This document shows positions 8,513 to 16,910 of a stretch of DNA of 64,000 nt, piece after piece. Under the pieces are notes generated by a model that saw only the letters and a program-made list of their open reading frames with translations, had not been told where the DNA came from and ran no database searches. The stretch spans positions 657,923 to 721,922 of the forward strand of contig CAUJCO010000013.1 of assembly GCA_963169645.1 (NCBI GenBank), read 5' to 3'. Each line of letters begins with the position of its first letter. Position 1 is the first letter of the stretch. The translations under genes and the position numbers were made by a program. This DNA is from Bacteroidota bacterium. Lineage in GTDB: Bacteria > Bacteroidota > Bacteroidia > Chitinophagales > JADIYW01.

Positions 8513-9799
8513 CTAATACACACTTACTTTTCCGGTATATACATACCAATCGTTTCCTTTTTCGTATTGCATTTTTATAAAATACATTCCGGGTGCAAAA
8601 TTTTCTTGTATCTGAATATAATCGGTTGTTGCACCATACTTTTGTTGAAATACTTGTCGGCCACTAATGTCATAAACCTCCACGTTCCATTGTTGAAAAA
8701 TGGCATCTTTAGGAATTGTTATAGAAAATATGCCGTTGCTCGGATTGGGAAAAACAGCCAAATTATCCTGCATCAAATGTTGTTTTATTCCGGTAGTTCG
8801 TTCGCATCCTAAATATGGATAACAAAATTGAGCGATATGTCTTTCCGTACTATCTAAAATAGGTTGGTTGATGAGATTAAAAATCATGTCCGGAAAAGTT
8901 AAATTCATAAACGGCACATGTCCACGTCCTAACCAATCTTCAAACTCCACACGTATGCCTTTTCGCTGCATTACCGGATACAACGACTTACCGCCGTACA
9001 ACACCGGAAGCGTTGGAATATTAAATGGTTTTCCATAACGGTATGGTACAATTTCATCAGCAGAGCCGTGAATTACTAGCATATCAATACCGTTGTTGTA
9101 CACCCAATTCGTATCTAACAAAGCACCGGAAATACTAATACAAGCTTTAGGTTTCACCATATCAAATCGATGTTGCAAAATATAATCGGCACTATCGCCA
9201 ATAACATCTTTTACCCATTGTTGATATTGTGGTGGCAATATACCAAGGCTATCTGTGTAACTGATAAACAAGCTGGAAACGGCTCCGGCAGATACACCAC
9301 CAATAAATGTTTTTGATGTATCAATTCTATACGGATTTCCATTTTGGTAACTCATAATCATGTGATTAACGGCGTCTTTGGTGTCTATCAACGCACGAGC
9401 TACTGCTTTTACCATAGTTTCTTCGGATAATAATCCTAATAAATTGGGCTCTTGTCTATAATCTAATGAAACAGCAACGTATCCTCTTTTAGCAAAATAA
9501 TCACACATTAATACAATATCCGGACTATTATGGTCGAGTAATTTTAAGTAGGCACCGCCGTGAATGAGTAACATTATCGGGCGTTGCGATGCGGTATCTC
9601 CGTGTGGTTGATACACATCATATTTTAAATCGATGTATTGACCATCACTTTGTTTTTTGCGTGCATATTTTACATCTTTCGTAATATCTACTCTAGAAAA
9701 AATTGGCTTTATGTATCTATCATTCGAACAATCTGAAGCGGTTGCTTGCGTAGCAAACAGCATCCAAAATGCAATGGTGAAAAGAAGGAAATTTCGCAT
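8513..9799 (-). CDS. Secreted alpha/beta-hydrolase (esterase/lipase-like) with T9SS type A C-terminal domain
   Basis: This 428-residue protein has a signal peptide (residues 1-21, ending ATQATA) and an alpha/beta-hydrolase domain of the hormone-sensitive-lipase/BD-FAE type. The oxyanion-hole motif HGGAY is at 80-84, the nucleophile elbow GGVSAG puts the serine at 170, and the rest of the triad is probably D248 (HGSADEIVPY) and H294 (GRGHVPF). The last ~75 residues begin VFPNPSNG and end as a beta-rich T9SS type A sorting domain, so the enzyme is expected to be exported to the surface or medium. A paralogue lies 32 bases upstream on the same strand (9832-11151), pointing to a tandem duplication. 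The ester substrate is unknown. Confidence 0.9.
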   Translation of the reverse strand: MRNFLLFTIAFWMLFATQATASDCSNDRYIKPIFSRVDITKDVKYARKKQSDGQYIDLKYDVYQPHGDTASQRPIMLLIHGGAYLKLLDHNSPDIVLMCDYFAKRGYVAVSLDYRQEPNLLGLLSEETMVKAVARALIDTKDAVNHMIMSYQNGNPYRIDTSKTFIGGVSAGAVSSLFISYTDSLGILPPQYQQWVKDVIGDSADYILQHRFDMVKPKACISISGALLDTNWVYNNGIDMLVIHGSADEIVPYRYGKPFNIPTLPVLYGGKSLYPVMQRKGIRVEFEDWLGRGHVPFMNLTFPDMIFNLINQPILDSTERHIAQFCYPYLGCERTTGIKQHLMQDNLAVFPNPSNGIFSITIPKDAIFQQWNVEVYDISGRQVFQQKYGATTDYIQIQENFAPGMYFIKMQYEKGNDWYVYTGKVSVY

Positions 9800-9831
9800 G
9801 TTTCTTTTTTTTATTTAGATGTTGATTTAGA

Positions 9832-11151
9832 TTAAAAAATACTCACTTTACCCAAGTATATATATCGTTCTTCATTTCTATCAAAATATAATTTAATGAA
9901 ATAAAGTCCTTTACTAAAAGTTTCGTTGATATGTAGTAATTCGGTTGCTTGTATCACTTGTTGGGTGTACACTTGTTTTCCCGAAATATCATAGATATCT
10001 ATATTCCAATTATCCCATTTTCCTTCTGTTGGAATTTGAATAGAAAAACTGCCGTTACTTGGATTTGGATAAACGGCAATCGCATTATTGACCACGTGTT
10101 GTTTGATAGCAGTAGTCATGGCATCACAACCAATTAAGCTATAGCAAAAGTTGGTGATATGTCGTTTGGTGCTATCCAATACCGGTGGATTAAAAACAAT
10201 TGCTAATGGATTCGGGCTCAACAACGCTTCTAAATTAAAACCACCTACAAATGGAACATGCGAATAGCTTACCCATGTTTCTAACTCGGTTCTTAAACCT
10301 AAATTTTTATATCGTTTATCAATCAAATAACTACCCATTAAGTTTGGTAGCATCGGTATATTATAGGGTTTACCAAAATTATATGGCACAATCGGATCAG
10401 CCGTGCCATGCTGCGAAAGTAATGGCGGATATGTATGGTTGGATTGTATCCAAGCGGTATCCAAAACCGCTCCTGAAATATTAATGATACCCAAAATATT
10501 GGCACCGCAGTATTTATTATTCAACAACGAATCGGCATTGGGTTCTACTTCCAAAATCCATTGCTTGTACTGTGGCGGCAACATATTCAAATTATCAATA
10601 AATGCACCGTGCATGAAGCTAATAGCTCCGGCAGAAACTCCACCTACAATTACCGTATTAGGATCTATTTTAAACGGATTTCCATAATTCTGCGTGGTGT
10701 CCATAATATGACACATCGCATTTCTAATATCAATTACAGCTCTGCCGACAGCTTTTATCATGCTTTCTTCAGAAAAGAATGCAAGCGGATTCGGCTCGGA
10801 ACGATACTCTACAGAAACTACAACATACCCTTTTTTTACTAAATCAATAGCTAACTCAACGATATCCGGACTTTTTTTATCTAATAATGGAATTTCTAGA
10901 AATGCACTTCCGTGTGCCAAAATAATCAACGGTCTCGATTGTGCCGTATCATTTTTAGGAAGATAAACATCATATTTATAATTCAACCAAGCACCATCAC
11001 TGCGTTGTTTTCTAGAATAAAAAACATCATTTACTACATTGAATTCATTAAATACAATCTTCTTATACCGATTATTAGTACAATTCGTTGCTTGTGTTGG
11101 TGAAGAAAAGAAAAGTAAGAAGAAAAATAAAATGTAGAAATGTTTGTTCAT
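9832..11151 (-). CDS. Secreted alpha/beta-hydrolase, tandem paralogue, with T9SS type A C-terminal domain
   Basis: This 439-residue protein is colinear with its downstream neighbour throughout: signal peptide (1-21), SDGxxxxYKYDVY strand, GGVSAG nucleophile elbow (S173), probable acid D252 (HGTADPIVPY) and H298 (YSHVPF), then a type A T9SS domain from VYPNPSNG. The oxyanion-hole motif reads HGSAF at residues 80-84 instead of HGGAY, so one of the usual glycines is serine. That could alter activity or substrate range without abolishing it. The spacing of 32 bases to the next gene suggests co-transcription. Family and secretion are firm; substrate is unknown. Confidence 0.9.
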   Translation of the reverse strand: MNKHFYILFFFLLFFSSPTQATNCTNNRYKKIVFNEFNVVNDVFYSRKQRSDGAWLNYKYDVYLPKNDTAQSRPLIILAHGSAFLEIPLLDKKSPDIVELAIDLVKKGYVVVSVEYRSEPNPLAFFSEESMIKAVGRAVIDIRNAMCHIMDTTQNYGNPFKIDPNTVIVGGVSAGAISFMHGAFIDNLNMLPPQYKQWILEVEPNADSLLNNKYCGANILGIINISGAVLDTAWIQSNHTYPPLLSQHGTADPIVPYNFGKPYNIPMLPNLMGSYLIDKRYKNLGLRTELETWVSYSHVPFVGGFNLEALLSPNPLAIVFNPPVLDSTKRHITNFCYSLIGCDAMTTAIKQHVVNNAIAVYPNPSNGSFSIQIPTEGKWDNWNIDIYDISGKQVYTQQVIQATELLHINETFSKGLYFIKLYFDRNEERYIYLGKVSIF

Positions 11152-11226
11152 TTGTTAATTTATCCTTACTAATTTAATAATAAAAATCGATTTATAATAA
11201 CAACTTTATTGTACTTATCTTTTGTA

Positions 11227-11234
11227 TATCTTTG
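11227..11234 (+). promoter_or_regulatory. -7 promoter element TATCTTTG of uvrB
   Basis: Exact TAnnTTTG match ending only 4 bases before the uvrB ATG at 11239. A TTG at 11209-11211 could serve as -33, though the 15-base spacing is short. The transcript would start at or next to the start codon, giving a leaderless mRNA. Confidence 0.6.
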
Positions 11235-11238
11235 ATGT

Positions 11239-13266
11239 ATGCCTTTCCGTATTCACTCATCTTATCAGCCATCCGGCGATCAACCTTCTGCTATTCAGCA
11301 GTTGAGTGATGGAATAGCGCAAGGTGAAAAGTATCAAACCTTATTAGGTGTTACAGGTTCGGGAAAAACATTCACCATTGCTAATGTCATTGAAAAAGTA
11401 CAACGACCTACCTTGGTTTTATCACACAACAAAACTCTCGTAGCTCAATTATATACAGAATTTAAAGAATTTTTTCCGGAAAACAAAGTAGAGTTTTTTA
11501 CTTCGTATTACGATTATTACCAACCGGAAGCTTATGTTGCTACCACTGATACCTACATCGAAAAAGATTTATCTATTAATGCTGAAATCGAAAAACTGCG
11601 CCTAAGCACAACGACTTCTTTAATGAGTGGCCGGCGTGATGTGATAGTGGTAGCATCGGTTTCTTGTATTTATGGTTTGGGCAATCCGGCAGAATATAAA
11701 AACCAAATAATTCGAATCAGCAAAGGACAAACGTATAGCCGAAATACCTTGTTGTTTAATATGGTGAGTATTTTATATGCACGCACCACTGCCGACTTTC
11801 AACGAGGAAATTTTAGAGTTATTGGTGATAATGTAGAAGTTTTTTTGGCGTATGCTGATTATGCATATCGCATTACGTTTTGGGGTGATGAAATTGAAGC
11901 GTTAGAATCGTTTGATCCGGTTTCTGGAAAGCGAATAGAAAAAATGCAAGATATCGCCATTTTTCCGGCTAACATTTACATAGCACCTCGCGACCAAATG
12001 CCAACTATTATTCATGAAATTCAAGATGAACTAAAAGCTCATGTTGATTATTTTATAAAAATAGGAAGACAACAAGAAGCAAAAAGATTAGAAGAACGTG
12101 TGAATTTTGATTTGGAAATGATGCGCGAATTAGGCTATTGCAGTGGCATCGAAAATTATTCTCGTTTTTTTGATAGACGAAATCCCGGCGACCGACCTTT
12201 CTGTTTATTGGATTATTTTCCGGATGATTTTTTATTGGTGGTAGATGAGAGCCACGTTACCATACCTCAAATTGGTGGCATGTATGGCGGCGATAGAAGT
12301 AGAAAACAAAATTTAGTAGAATATGGTTTTCGATTGCCGAGTGCAATGGATAATCGGCCATTGAATTTTAGTGAATTTGAATCGTTGTTGAATCAAATAA
12401 TTTTTGTTTCGGCAACACCTGCAGATTATGAATTAATAAAAACACAAGGTGAATTTGTAGAGCAAGTAGTACGTCCAACCGGCTTGCTCGACCCGCCGAT
12501 TGACGTACGACCAAGCATCAACCAAATTGATGATTTGTTACACGAAATCCAATTACGCATACAAAAACAAGAACGCATACTGGTTACAACATTAACCAAA
12601 AGAATGGCGGAAGAGTTGGCAAAATATCTTACTAAAATCAACATCAAATGTAAATACTTACACAGCGATGTAGATACCATGGAACGAGTAGAAATAATTC
12701 AAGGATTGCGTTTGGGTGATTTTGATGTACTGATAGGTGTGAATTTATTACGCGAAGGTTTGGATATTCCCGAAGTATCATTGGTTGCCATCTTAGATGC
12801 CGATAAAGAAGGTTTTTTACGCAACGAACGTTCGTTGACGCAAACAGCAGGTCGTGCAGCACGTAATGCAAATGGATTGGTTATTTTTTATGGCGATGTG
12901 ATTACAAAATCGATGCAAAAAACCATTGACGAAACCAACCGACGAAGAGAAAAACAAATTGCTTATAACATCGAACACCATATCACACCAAAAACTGTTT
13001 TTAGAAGTAAAGAAGAAATTTTGCAACGGGCATCTATCTTAGATATACGACAAACATCTGAAACTAAAACCGAAAAAAAACAGCGTGAACACGATGAAAG
13101 CATGACGGTTGCTGCCGAAGAGCAAACAGAATATTTAACAGTTGCTCAAATTGAAAAGAAAATTGCGCAACTGAAAAAAGCCATGCAAAAGGCCTCACAA
13201 CAAATGGATTTTATGGAAGCTGCACGATTGAGAGATGAAATGTTTAAATGGCAAGAGCGATTGTAA
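11239..13266 (+). CDS. uvrB: Excinuclease ABC subunit B
   Basis: UvrB is the damage-verifying helicase of nucleotide excision repair; it is loaded by UvrA and recruits UvrC. The 675-residue protein has the full architecture: Walker A GVTGSGKT near residue 38, the beta-hairpin region with YYDYYQPEAYV, the DEAD-like box VVDESH, the SATPADYE motif, helicase C-terminal motifs (GLDIPEVSLVAILDADKEGFLR; QTAGRAARN) and a C-terminal UVR domain (QKASQQMDFMEAARLRDEM) that binds UvrC. Length is typical. It sits alone, with its own promoter just upstream and divergent from the esterase pair. No uvrA or uvrC is in the window. Confidence 0.98.
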   Translation: MPFRIHSSYQPSGDQPSAIQQLSDGIAQGEKYQTLLGVTGSGKTFTIANVIEKVQRPTLVLSHNKTLVAQLYTEFKEFFPENKVEFFTSYYDYYQPEAYVATTDTYIEKDLSINAEIEKLRLSTTTSLMSGRRDVIVVASVSCIYGLGNPAEYKNQIIRISKGQTYSRNTLLFNMVSILYARTTADFQRGNFRVIGDNVEVFLAYADYAYRITFWGDEIEALESFDPVSGKRIEKMQDIAIFPANIYIAPRDQMPTIIHEIQDELKAHVDYFIKIGRQQEAKRLEERVNFDLEMMRELGYCSGIENYSRFFDRRNPGDRPFCLLDYFPDDFLLVVDESHVTIPQIGGMYGGDRSRKQNLVEYGFRLPSAMDNRPLNFSEFESLLNQIIFVSATPADYELIKTQGEFVEQVVRPTGLLDPPIDVRPSINQIDDLLHEIQLRIQKQERILVTTLTKRMAEELAKYLTKINIKCKYLHSDVDTMERVEIIQGLRLGDFDVLIGVNLLREGLDIPEVSLVAILDADKEGFLRNERSLTQTAGRAARNANGLVIFYGDVITKSMQKTIDETNRRREKQIAYNIEHHITPKTVFRSKEEILQRASILDIRQTSETKTEKKQREHDESMTVAAEEQTEYLTVAQIEKKIAQLKKAMQKASQQMDFMEAARLRDEMFKWQERL

Positions 13267-13327
13267 TTTATTACAGAACGAAACACATTATATTATAATA
13301 AGAAAATTACACTTCAATCATTCTTGC

Positions 13328-13335
13328 TATTTTTG
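13328..13335 (+). promoter_or_regulatory. Candidate -7 element TATTTTTG for the SDR gene
   Basis: Exact TAnnTTTG match 22 bases upstream of the ATG at 13358. It lies inside a short imperfect palindrome CTATTTTTGAAAATAG. No clear -33 element was seen. Confidence 0.4.
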
Positions 13336-13357
13336 AAAATAGAAAATCCAAATCCTT

Positions 13358-14215
13358 ATGAATAATAAAACAATTCTCATTACAGGTGCTACTTCCGGTT
13401 TAGGTTTGGAAGCTGCCAAACAATTAGCTAAACAAGGGCATGAAATTATTTTGCTGTGCCGCAATAAAGAAAAAGGTGAACAGGCTGTTTCAGAAATAAA
13501 AAACTTTTCAGGAAATAATAAACTGCATCTTTATACAGCAAATCTATCTTCGCAAAAATCAATTGAAGCTGCAGCAACACAAATCAAAAAAGATTTTTTG
13601 AAATTAGATGTATTAGTAAACAATGCCGGTGCTGTGTTTAATAATTTTCAATTATCGGATGATGGTATTGAAATGACCATGGCAAACAATCATTTTAATT
13701 ATTTTTGGGTTACTTACTACTTGTTTGATTTATTAAAAAATGCCCATGCTGCTCGCATTGTCAATGTTGCCAGCGATTCACATTATAGTGCCAAAAAAAT
13801 AGATGTCGATACATTCTACCAAAAGAAAGGAAGTTATTTTGTATTGAGTGCTTATGAGCAAAGTAAACTAACGAATGTATTATTCACTTATGCATTAGCC
13901 GAGAAAGCAAAGCCGTACAACATTACAGTAAATGCATTACATCCTGGTTTTGTATATACACCGATTGGTGAAAAAAATGGAAATAAATTTTTTGGTTTAG
14001 TATGGAGTTTGGCATCCAAGCTTTTTGGATTAACAGTAGAAAAAGGTGCTAGTTCACATATATATTTAGCAAGCAGTAATGCAGTAGATGGTATTAGCGG
14101 AAACTATTTTCATCGATGCAAATCCAAAAAATCATCTGCTATTTCATACGATAAAAATCTGCAAGATTTATTATGGAAAGAAAGTGAGCGCAAAAGTGGT
14201 TTTCAATTTTTATAA
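13358..14215 (+). CDS. Short-chain dehydrogenase/reductase, retinol-dehydrogenase-like
   Basis: This 285-residue protein is a classical SDR: cofactor motif TGATSGLG near residues 10-17, LCRNKEKGE suggesting NADP preference from the Arg after beta-2, NNAGAV at about 90, a catalytic serine in NVASDSH, and the YEQSK active-site motif (Tyr and Lys spaced by three). The overall pattern matches bacterial homologues of retinol dehydrogenase and WW-domain oxidoreductases, which oxidise or reduce alcohols, aldehydes or lipids. Substrate cannot be told. It stands between uvrB and a strong terminator, with its own likely promoter. Confidence 0.88.
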   Translation: MNNKTILITGATSGLGLEAAKQLAKQGHEIILLCRNKEKGEQAVSEIKNFSGNNKLHLYTANLSSQKSIEAAATQIKKDFLKLDVLVNNAGAVFNNFQLSDDGIEMTMANNHFNYFWVTYYLFDLLKNAHAARIVNVASDSHYSAKKIDVDTFYQKKGSYFVLSAYEQSKLTNVLFTYALAEKAKPYNITVNALHPGFVYTPIGEKNGNKFFGLVWSLASKLFGLTVEKGASSHIYLASSNAVDGISGNYFHRCKSKKSSAISYDKNLQDLLWKESERKSGFQFL

Positions 14216-14235
14216 AATAAACCACCTTAAAAAAG

Positions 14236-14273
14236 TAAACCCGATGTATTGTAACATCGGGTTTATTTTTTTG
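14236..14273 (+). terminator. Bidirectional intrinsic terminator
   Basis: A perfect 12-bp inverted repeat TAAACCCGATGT / ACATCGGGTTTA (14236-14247 and 14254-14265) with a 6-base loop is followed by a T-run on the plus strand and preceded by an A-run, giving a T-run in the other direction as well. It lies between two convergent genes and can stop both the SDR and the H1-like transcripts. It is the only convergent junction in the window with such a structure. Confidence 0.9.
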
Positions 14274-14285
14274 TAGTTATAGGAA

Positions 14286-14597
14286 CTACTTTTTTTTCGC
14301 AGGTGCTTTTTTAGCTGCTGCTTTTTTTGGAGCTGCTGCTTTTTTTGGAGCTGCCGCTTTTTTTGGAGCTGCCGCTTTTTTTGGAGCTGCTGCTTTTTTT
14401 GGAGCTGCCGCTTTTTTTGGAGCTGCTGCTTTTTTTGGAGCTGCCGCTTTTTTTGGAGCTGCCGCTTTTTTTGGAGCTGCCGCTTTTTTTGGAGCTGCCG
14501 CTTTTTTAGGAGCTGCTGCTTTTTTTGCAGGTGCTGCTTTTTTTGCAGGTGCTGCTTTTTTTGCTGCTGGCTTTGCGCTTGCTGTTTTCTTTGCCAT
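14286..14597 (-). CDS. Histone H1-like Ala/Lys/Pro-rich DNA-binding protein
   Basis: This 103-residue protein is almost entirely Ala, Lys and Pro. After a short N-terminus (MAKKTASAKPAAKKAAP) there are eleven consecutive copies of the hexapeptide AAAPKK (residues 27-92), then AAAKKAPAKKK. Such tails resemble the C-terminal domain of eukaryotic histone H1 and bacterial H1-like proteins (AlgP, HctA/B), which bind and compact DNA without sequence specificity. The reading frame is supported by consistent alanine codon variation (GCA/GCG/GCC third positions reading as silent changes) in an otherwise perfect tandem array. The gene is followed by the bidirectional terminator. The opposite strand also has an open frame, but only as a shadow of the repeat. 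Confidence 0.8.
   Translation of the reverse strand: MAKKTASAKPAAKKAAPAKKAAPAKKAAAPKKAAAPKKAAAPKKAAAPKKAAAPKKAAAPKKAAAPKKAAAPKKAAAPKKAAAPKKAAAPKKAAAKKAPAKKK
14322..14519 (-). repeat. 11 tandem copies of an 18-bp unit encoding AAAPKK
   Basis: The 198 bases consist of eleven 18-bp units of the form CTTTTTTTGGAGCTGCYG on the plus strand. Units differ only at a silent position (GCTGCT versus GCTGCC) and in the last copy. Long A/T-homopolymer runs inside each unit make copy-number change by slippage or recombination likely. Confidence 0.95.
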
Positions 14598-15229
14598 TGT
14601 TTTAAATTTTGTTTAGTGTTTCATTTTATACAGTCAAAACTTTTCTGTTGAAGAATTTTATTTTTTAAACAGATTAAAATACTTCTTTAACTATTCTGCT
14701 ATATAAAAGTAATGACAATATTTAATCTGTACAACATGCAAGTTATTCATACATGTTAATAATTGTGGATAAAGTAAAAACGTATCTCCATGTTAGAGCA
14801 TGTTTAAAGAAAAAAAAATTAGTATGAATTTTCATTTTTATTGTTTGGAAAAATCTTTTTCAAAAATGGAATTAATTTTTTAATCTTTCAAACTATCAAT
14901 AAATACGAATACTTTGACACAACACCATTTTGCATCTTAAAAAATTATTGAACATTAATTTTGATTCGTATTGTTTTGTAGAATCAAATTTTAAACAATA
15001 CCAAAATGAAAGATACTGCCTAAAATATTTTCTAAAAAAAAATTAAAATGTTCATAAAACTTCATTTCATTCGTAATAATAAAATGGAAAAATATCTACC
15101 TACATAACCATTTCGAGCTTTCATTTATTTTTTTGAATGTTGAATTCGAATCGGTATCGTGCTGAAAAAAGTTATGGTTTGAATAAATACAAACAACAAA
15201 TTCGTATCTTTATTCTGTAAAGATTAGAT
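14598..15229. other. Long AT-rich intergenic region
   Basis: This 632-base stretch between divergent genes has no credible coding frame or recognised RNA gene and is markedly AT-rich with several A/T homopolymers. It contains one exact consensus DnaA box (TGTGGATAA, the complement of TTATCCACA, at 14764-14772) and a TATCTTTA element (15205-15212) close to TAnnTTTG upstream of the lipoprotein gene. Nothing else is seen. Confidence 0.5.
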
Positions 15230-16213
15230 GTGAAAAAGGTACACTATATTTTATTTTTTTTGATAGCTTGTATGGCATTAGAAAGTTGCACCTCTTGCAA
15301 CAATGAAAAAGTAAAAAATGATACGATAGAAAGAGATAGTATTGCAGAACAATATAAAATGCTACCATCCGAACAACAAGAAGTAATCGACGTAGTTTAT
15401 AGATGGAATGCTGCACATGATAGCATTCATATAGATAGTTTGGAAAATTATTACAACGATCCTGTCTTGTTTTTTAAACGAAGAGTTGCACGCACTGAAG
15501 TAATCAATGCAAAAAAGTATAAAATAAAACAGTCCGAAACGTACCGCGAACGCATCATCGGGCAAATCGGAATTTATGCATCTGATACCGGAAATTATAA
15601 ATGCGAATTTTTAAAATTGGTTACTATCAATAATAAACCAAATGTTTATCACTCGTATTTAATTTTTGAAAAACAACTCGACAATACATGGCGTATCATT
15701 GTAGAAAGTGATAAAGAAGCTGACATGCGACCGCAACTCGTTTCGATGTTCGAAAAATTTGAAGAAAGTGAAAGTACTTCATCGGGTGATTTTAATGGCG
15801 ATGGAGAGAAAGAAGAATTAATAATAATAAAACCGGAAAAAGATACTGCAGGAAATTACGCATCTAAACAAACAAAAATTTCCTTTACGAATTTTGATTT
15901 ACCGGAAATTACGATTCCAAATTGTGTAGGTGTAAATGTGCTAAATGAAAATGATATTGATGGCGATGGTTCCGATGATTTTTCTGTTGTTATCAAAAAA
16001 CCAAATGGAGAAGTTGGTAATGTTATTTTATATAGTTTCAAACGTGGACAATGGAAAGAGTTGGCAACATTTGTAGCACCAAGTGATGAAGTATTTAATT
16101 CCAGACAAAATTTAATTGAGTTTGCCGGAAGTGGAAATATTAAAATCAGAACCATTGAAAAAACGCCGGACAACCGCGATAGTTTAGTTTTGAAAACTAT
16201 TTCTACTTGGTAA
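15230..16213 (+). CDS. Lipoprotein with EF-hand/FG-GAP-like calcium motifs
   Basis: This 327-residue protein starts with GTG (the ATG two bases earlier is out of frame and immediately stopped) and has a lipoprotein signal peptide: charged KK, hydrophobic core ILFFLIACMAL and a lipobox ESC at about residues 18-20. The N-terminal half is a mixed alpha/beta domain of unknown type. The C-terminal half carries two Asp-rich loops, SGDFNGDGEKEE and NDIDGDGSDDFS, that look like calcium-binding loops of FG-GAP/VCBS-type repeats. It is therefore probably anchored in a membrane and calcium-stabilised. Function is not recognised. It begins a rightward run of genes extending to 18982. Confidence 0.65.
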   Translation: MKKVHYILFFLIACMALESCTSCNNEKVKNDTIERDSIAEQYKMLPSEQQEVIDVVYRWNAAHDSIHIDSLENYYNDPVLFFKRRVARTEVINAKKYKIKQSETYRERIIGQIGIYASDTGNYKCEFLKLVTINNKPNVYHSYLIFEKQLDNTWRIIVESDKEADMRPQLVSMFEKFEESESTSSGDFNGDGEKEELIIIKPEKDTAGNYASKQTKISFTNFDLPEITIPNCVGVNVLNENDIDGDGSDDFSVVIKKPNGEVGNVILYSFKRGQWKELATFVAPSDEVFNSRQNLIEFAGSGNIKIRTIEKTPDNRDSLVLKTISTW

Positions 16214-16245
16214 TTTTTTGAACACCATATTGCTGCTATTTTATT

Positions 16246-16848
16246 ATGTATATTCCAAAATCATTTAAACAAGAAGATACAGCAAAAGCCATTGCATTTA
16301 TGCAATCCTATAATTTTGCAACGCTTGTTTCTATTGAAAATAATATACCGGTTGCAACTCATTTACCCTTTATTATCGAAGCAGAAAAATCAGCTATCCT
16401 ATTATCTTCTCATCTTAGCAAAACAAACAACCAATGGAAATCTTTTACAGAGCATCCTGTTTTAGTAATTTTTGCTGAACCACATGCGTATATTTCGCCC
16501 ACCTTATATCAAAAAAAAGAAGAAGTTCCGACATGGAATTATATAGCAGTACATACTTATGGTACATTGAAAATTTTAACATCTCCTGAAGAAAAATTAA
16601 CCATTTTACACAAACAAATGTTGGCGTATGAACCATCGTATCTAGAACAATTTAAAACATTGAGAAAAGAATATGTGGATGGTTTGTTAAATGGCATTAT
16701 TGCATTTGAAATAAACGTTACCGATTTACAGGCAAAAGAAAAACTCTCTCAAAATAAAAGCGAAAAAGACCGACAAAGCATACGGAAACATTTAATTGAA
16801 AGTGAAGACAGCTTGAAACAAGCACTCGGAAAAAGTATGCCCGATTAA
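16246..16848 (+). CDS. FMN-binding split-barrel protein, PaiB family
   Basis: This 200-residue protein matches the PaiB/'FMN-binding negative transcriptional regulator' family along its length: N-terminal MYIPKSFK, the ATHLPF strand, SSHLSKTNNQWK, and the diagnostic AEPHAYISPTLYQ followed by VPTWNYIAVHTYG. In Bacillus, PaiB was described as a repressor of protease and sporulation genes, but the fold is a pyridoxamine-phosphate-oxidase-like FMN barrel and many members may be flavin- or heme-handling enzymes. Cytoplasmic. It lies 32 bases after the lipoprotein gene and upstream of hemN, which has its own promoter element. Family is firm; the regulatory role is inherited from a distant homologue. 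Confidence 0.88.
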   Translation: MYIPKSFKQEDTAKAIAFMQSYNFATLVSIENNIPVATHLPFIIEAEKSAILLSSHLSKTNNQWKSFTEHPVLVIFAEPHAYISPTLYQKKEEVPTWNYIAVHTYGTLKILTSPEEKLTILHKQMLAYEPSYLEQFKTLRKEYVDGLLNGIIAFEINVTDLQAKEKLSQNKSEKDRQSIRKHLIESEDSLKQALGKSMPD

Positions 16849-16884
16849 GTGATTTTCATCATAAAATAATCCATTTCTTAGCTT

Positions 16885-16892
16885 TAACTTTG
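16885..16892 (+). promoter_or_regulatory. -7 promoter element TAACTTTG of hemN
   Basis: Exact TAnnTTTG match. It overlaps a TTG at 16890 that could otherwise be read as a start codon, so it supports the ATG at 16911 as the real start of hemN. Confidence 0.5.
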
Positions 16893-16910
16893 AGGTATAA
16901 TTTACATGGA

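Noticed and set aside
14327-14509. Open frame on the plus strand encoding Leu/Phe/Glu-rich repeats
   Set aside because: It is the antisense shadow of the AAAPKK repeat gene; the periodic 18-bp unit keeps all frames open.
14322-14519. Regular 18-bp repeats as a possible CRISPR array
   Set aside because: Units are directly adjacent without spacers and encode an in-frame hexapeptide; no cas genes are present.
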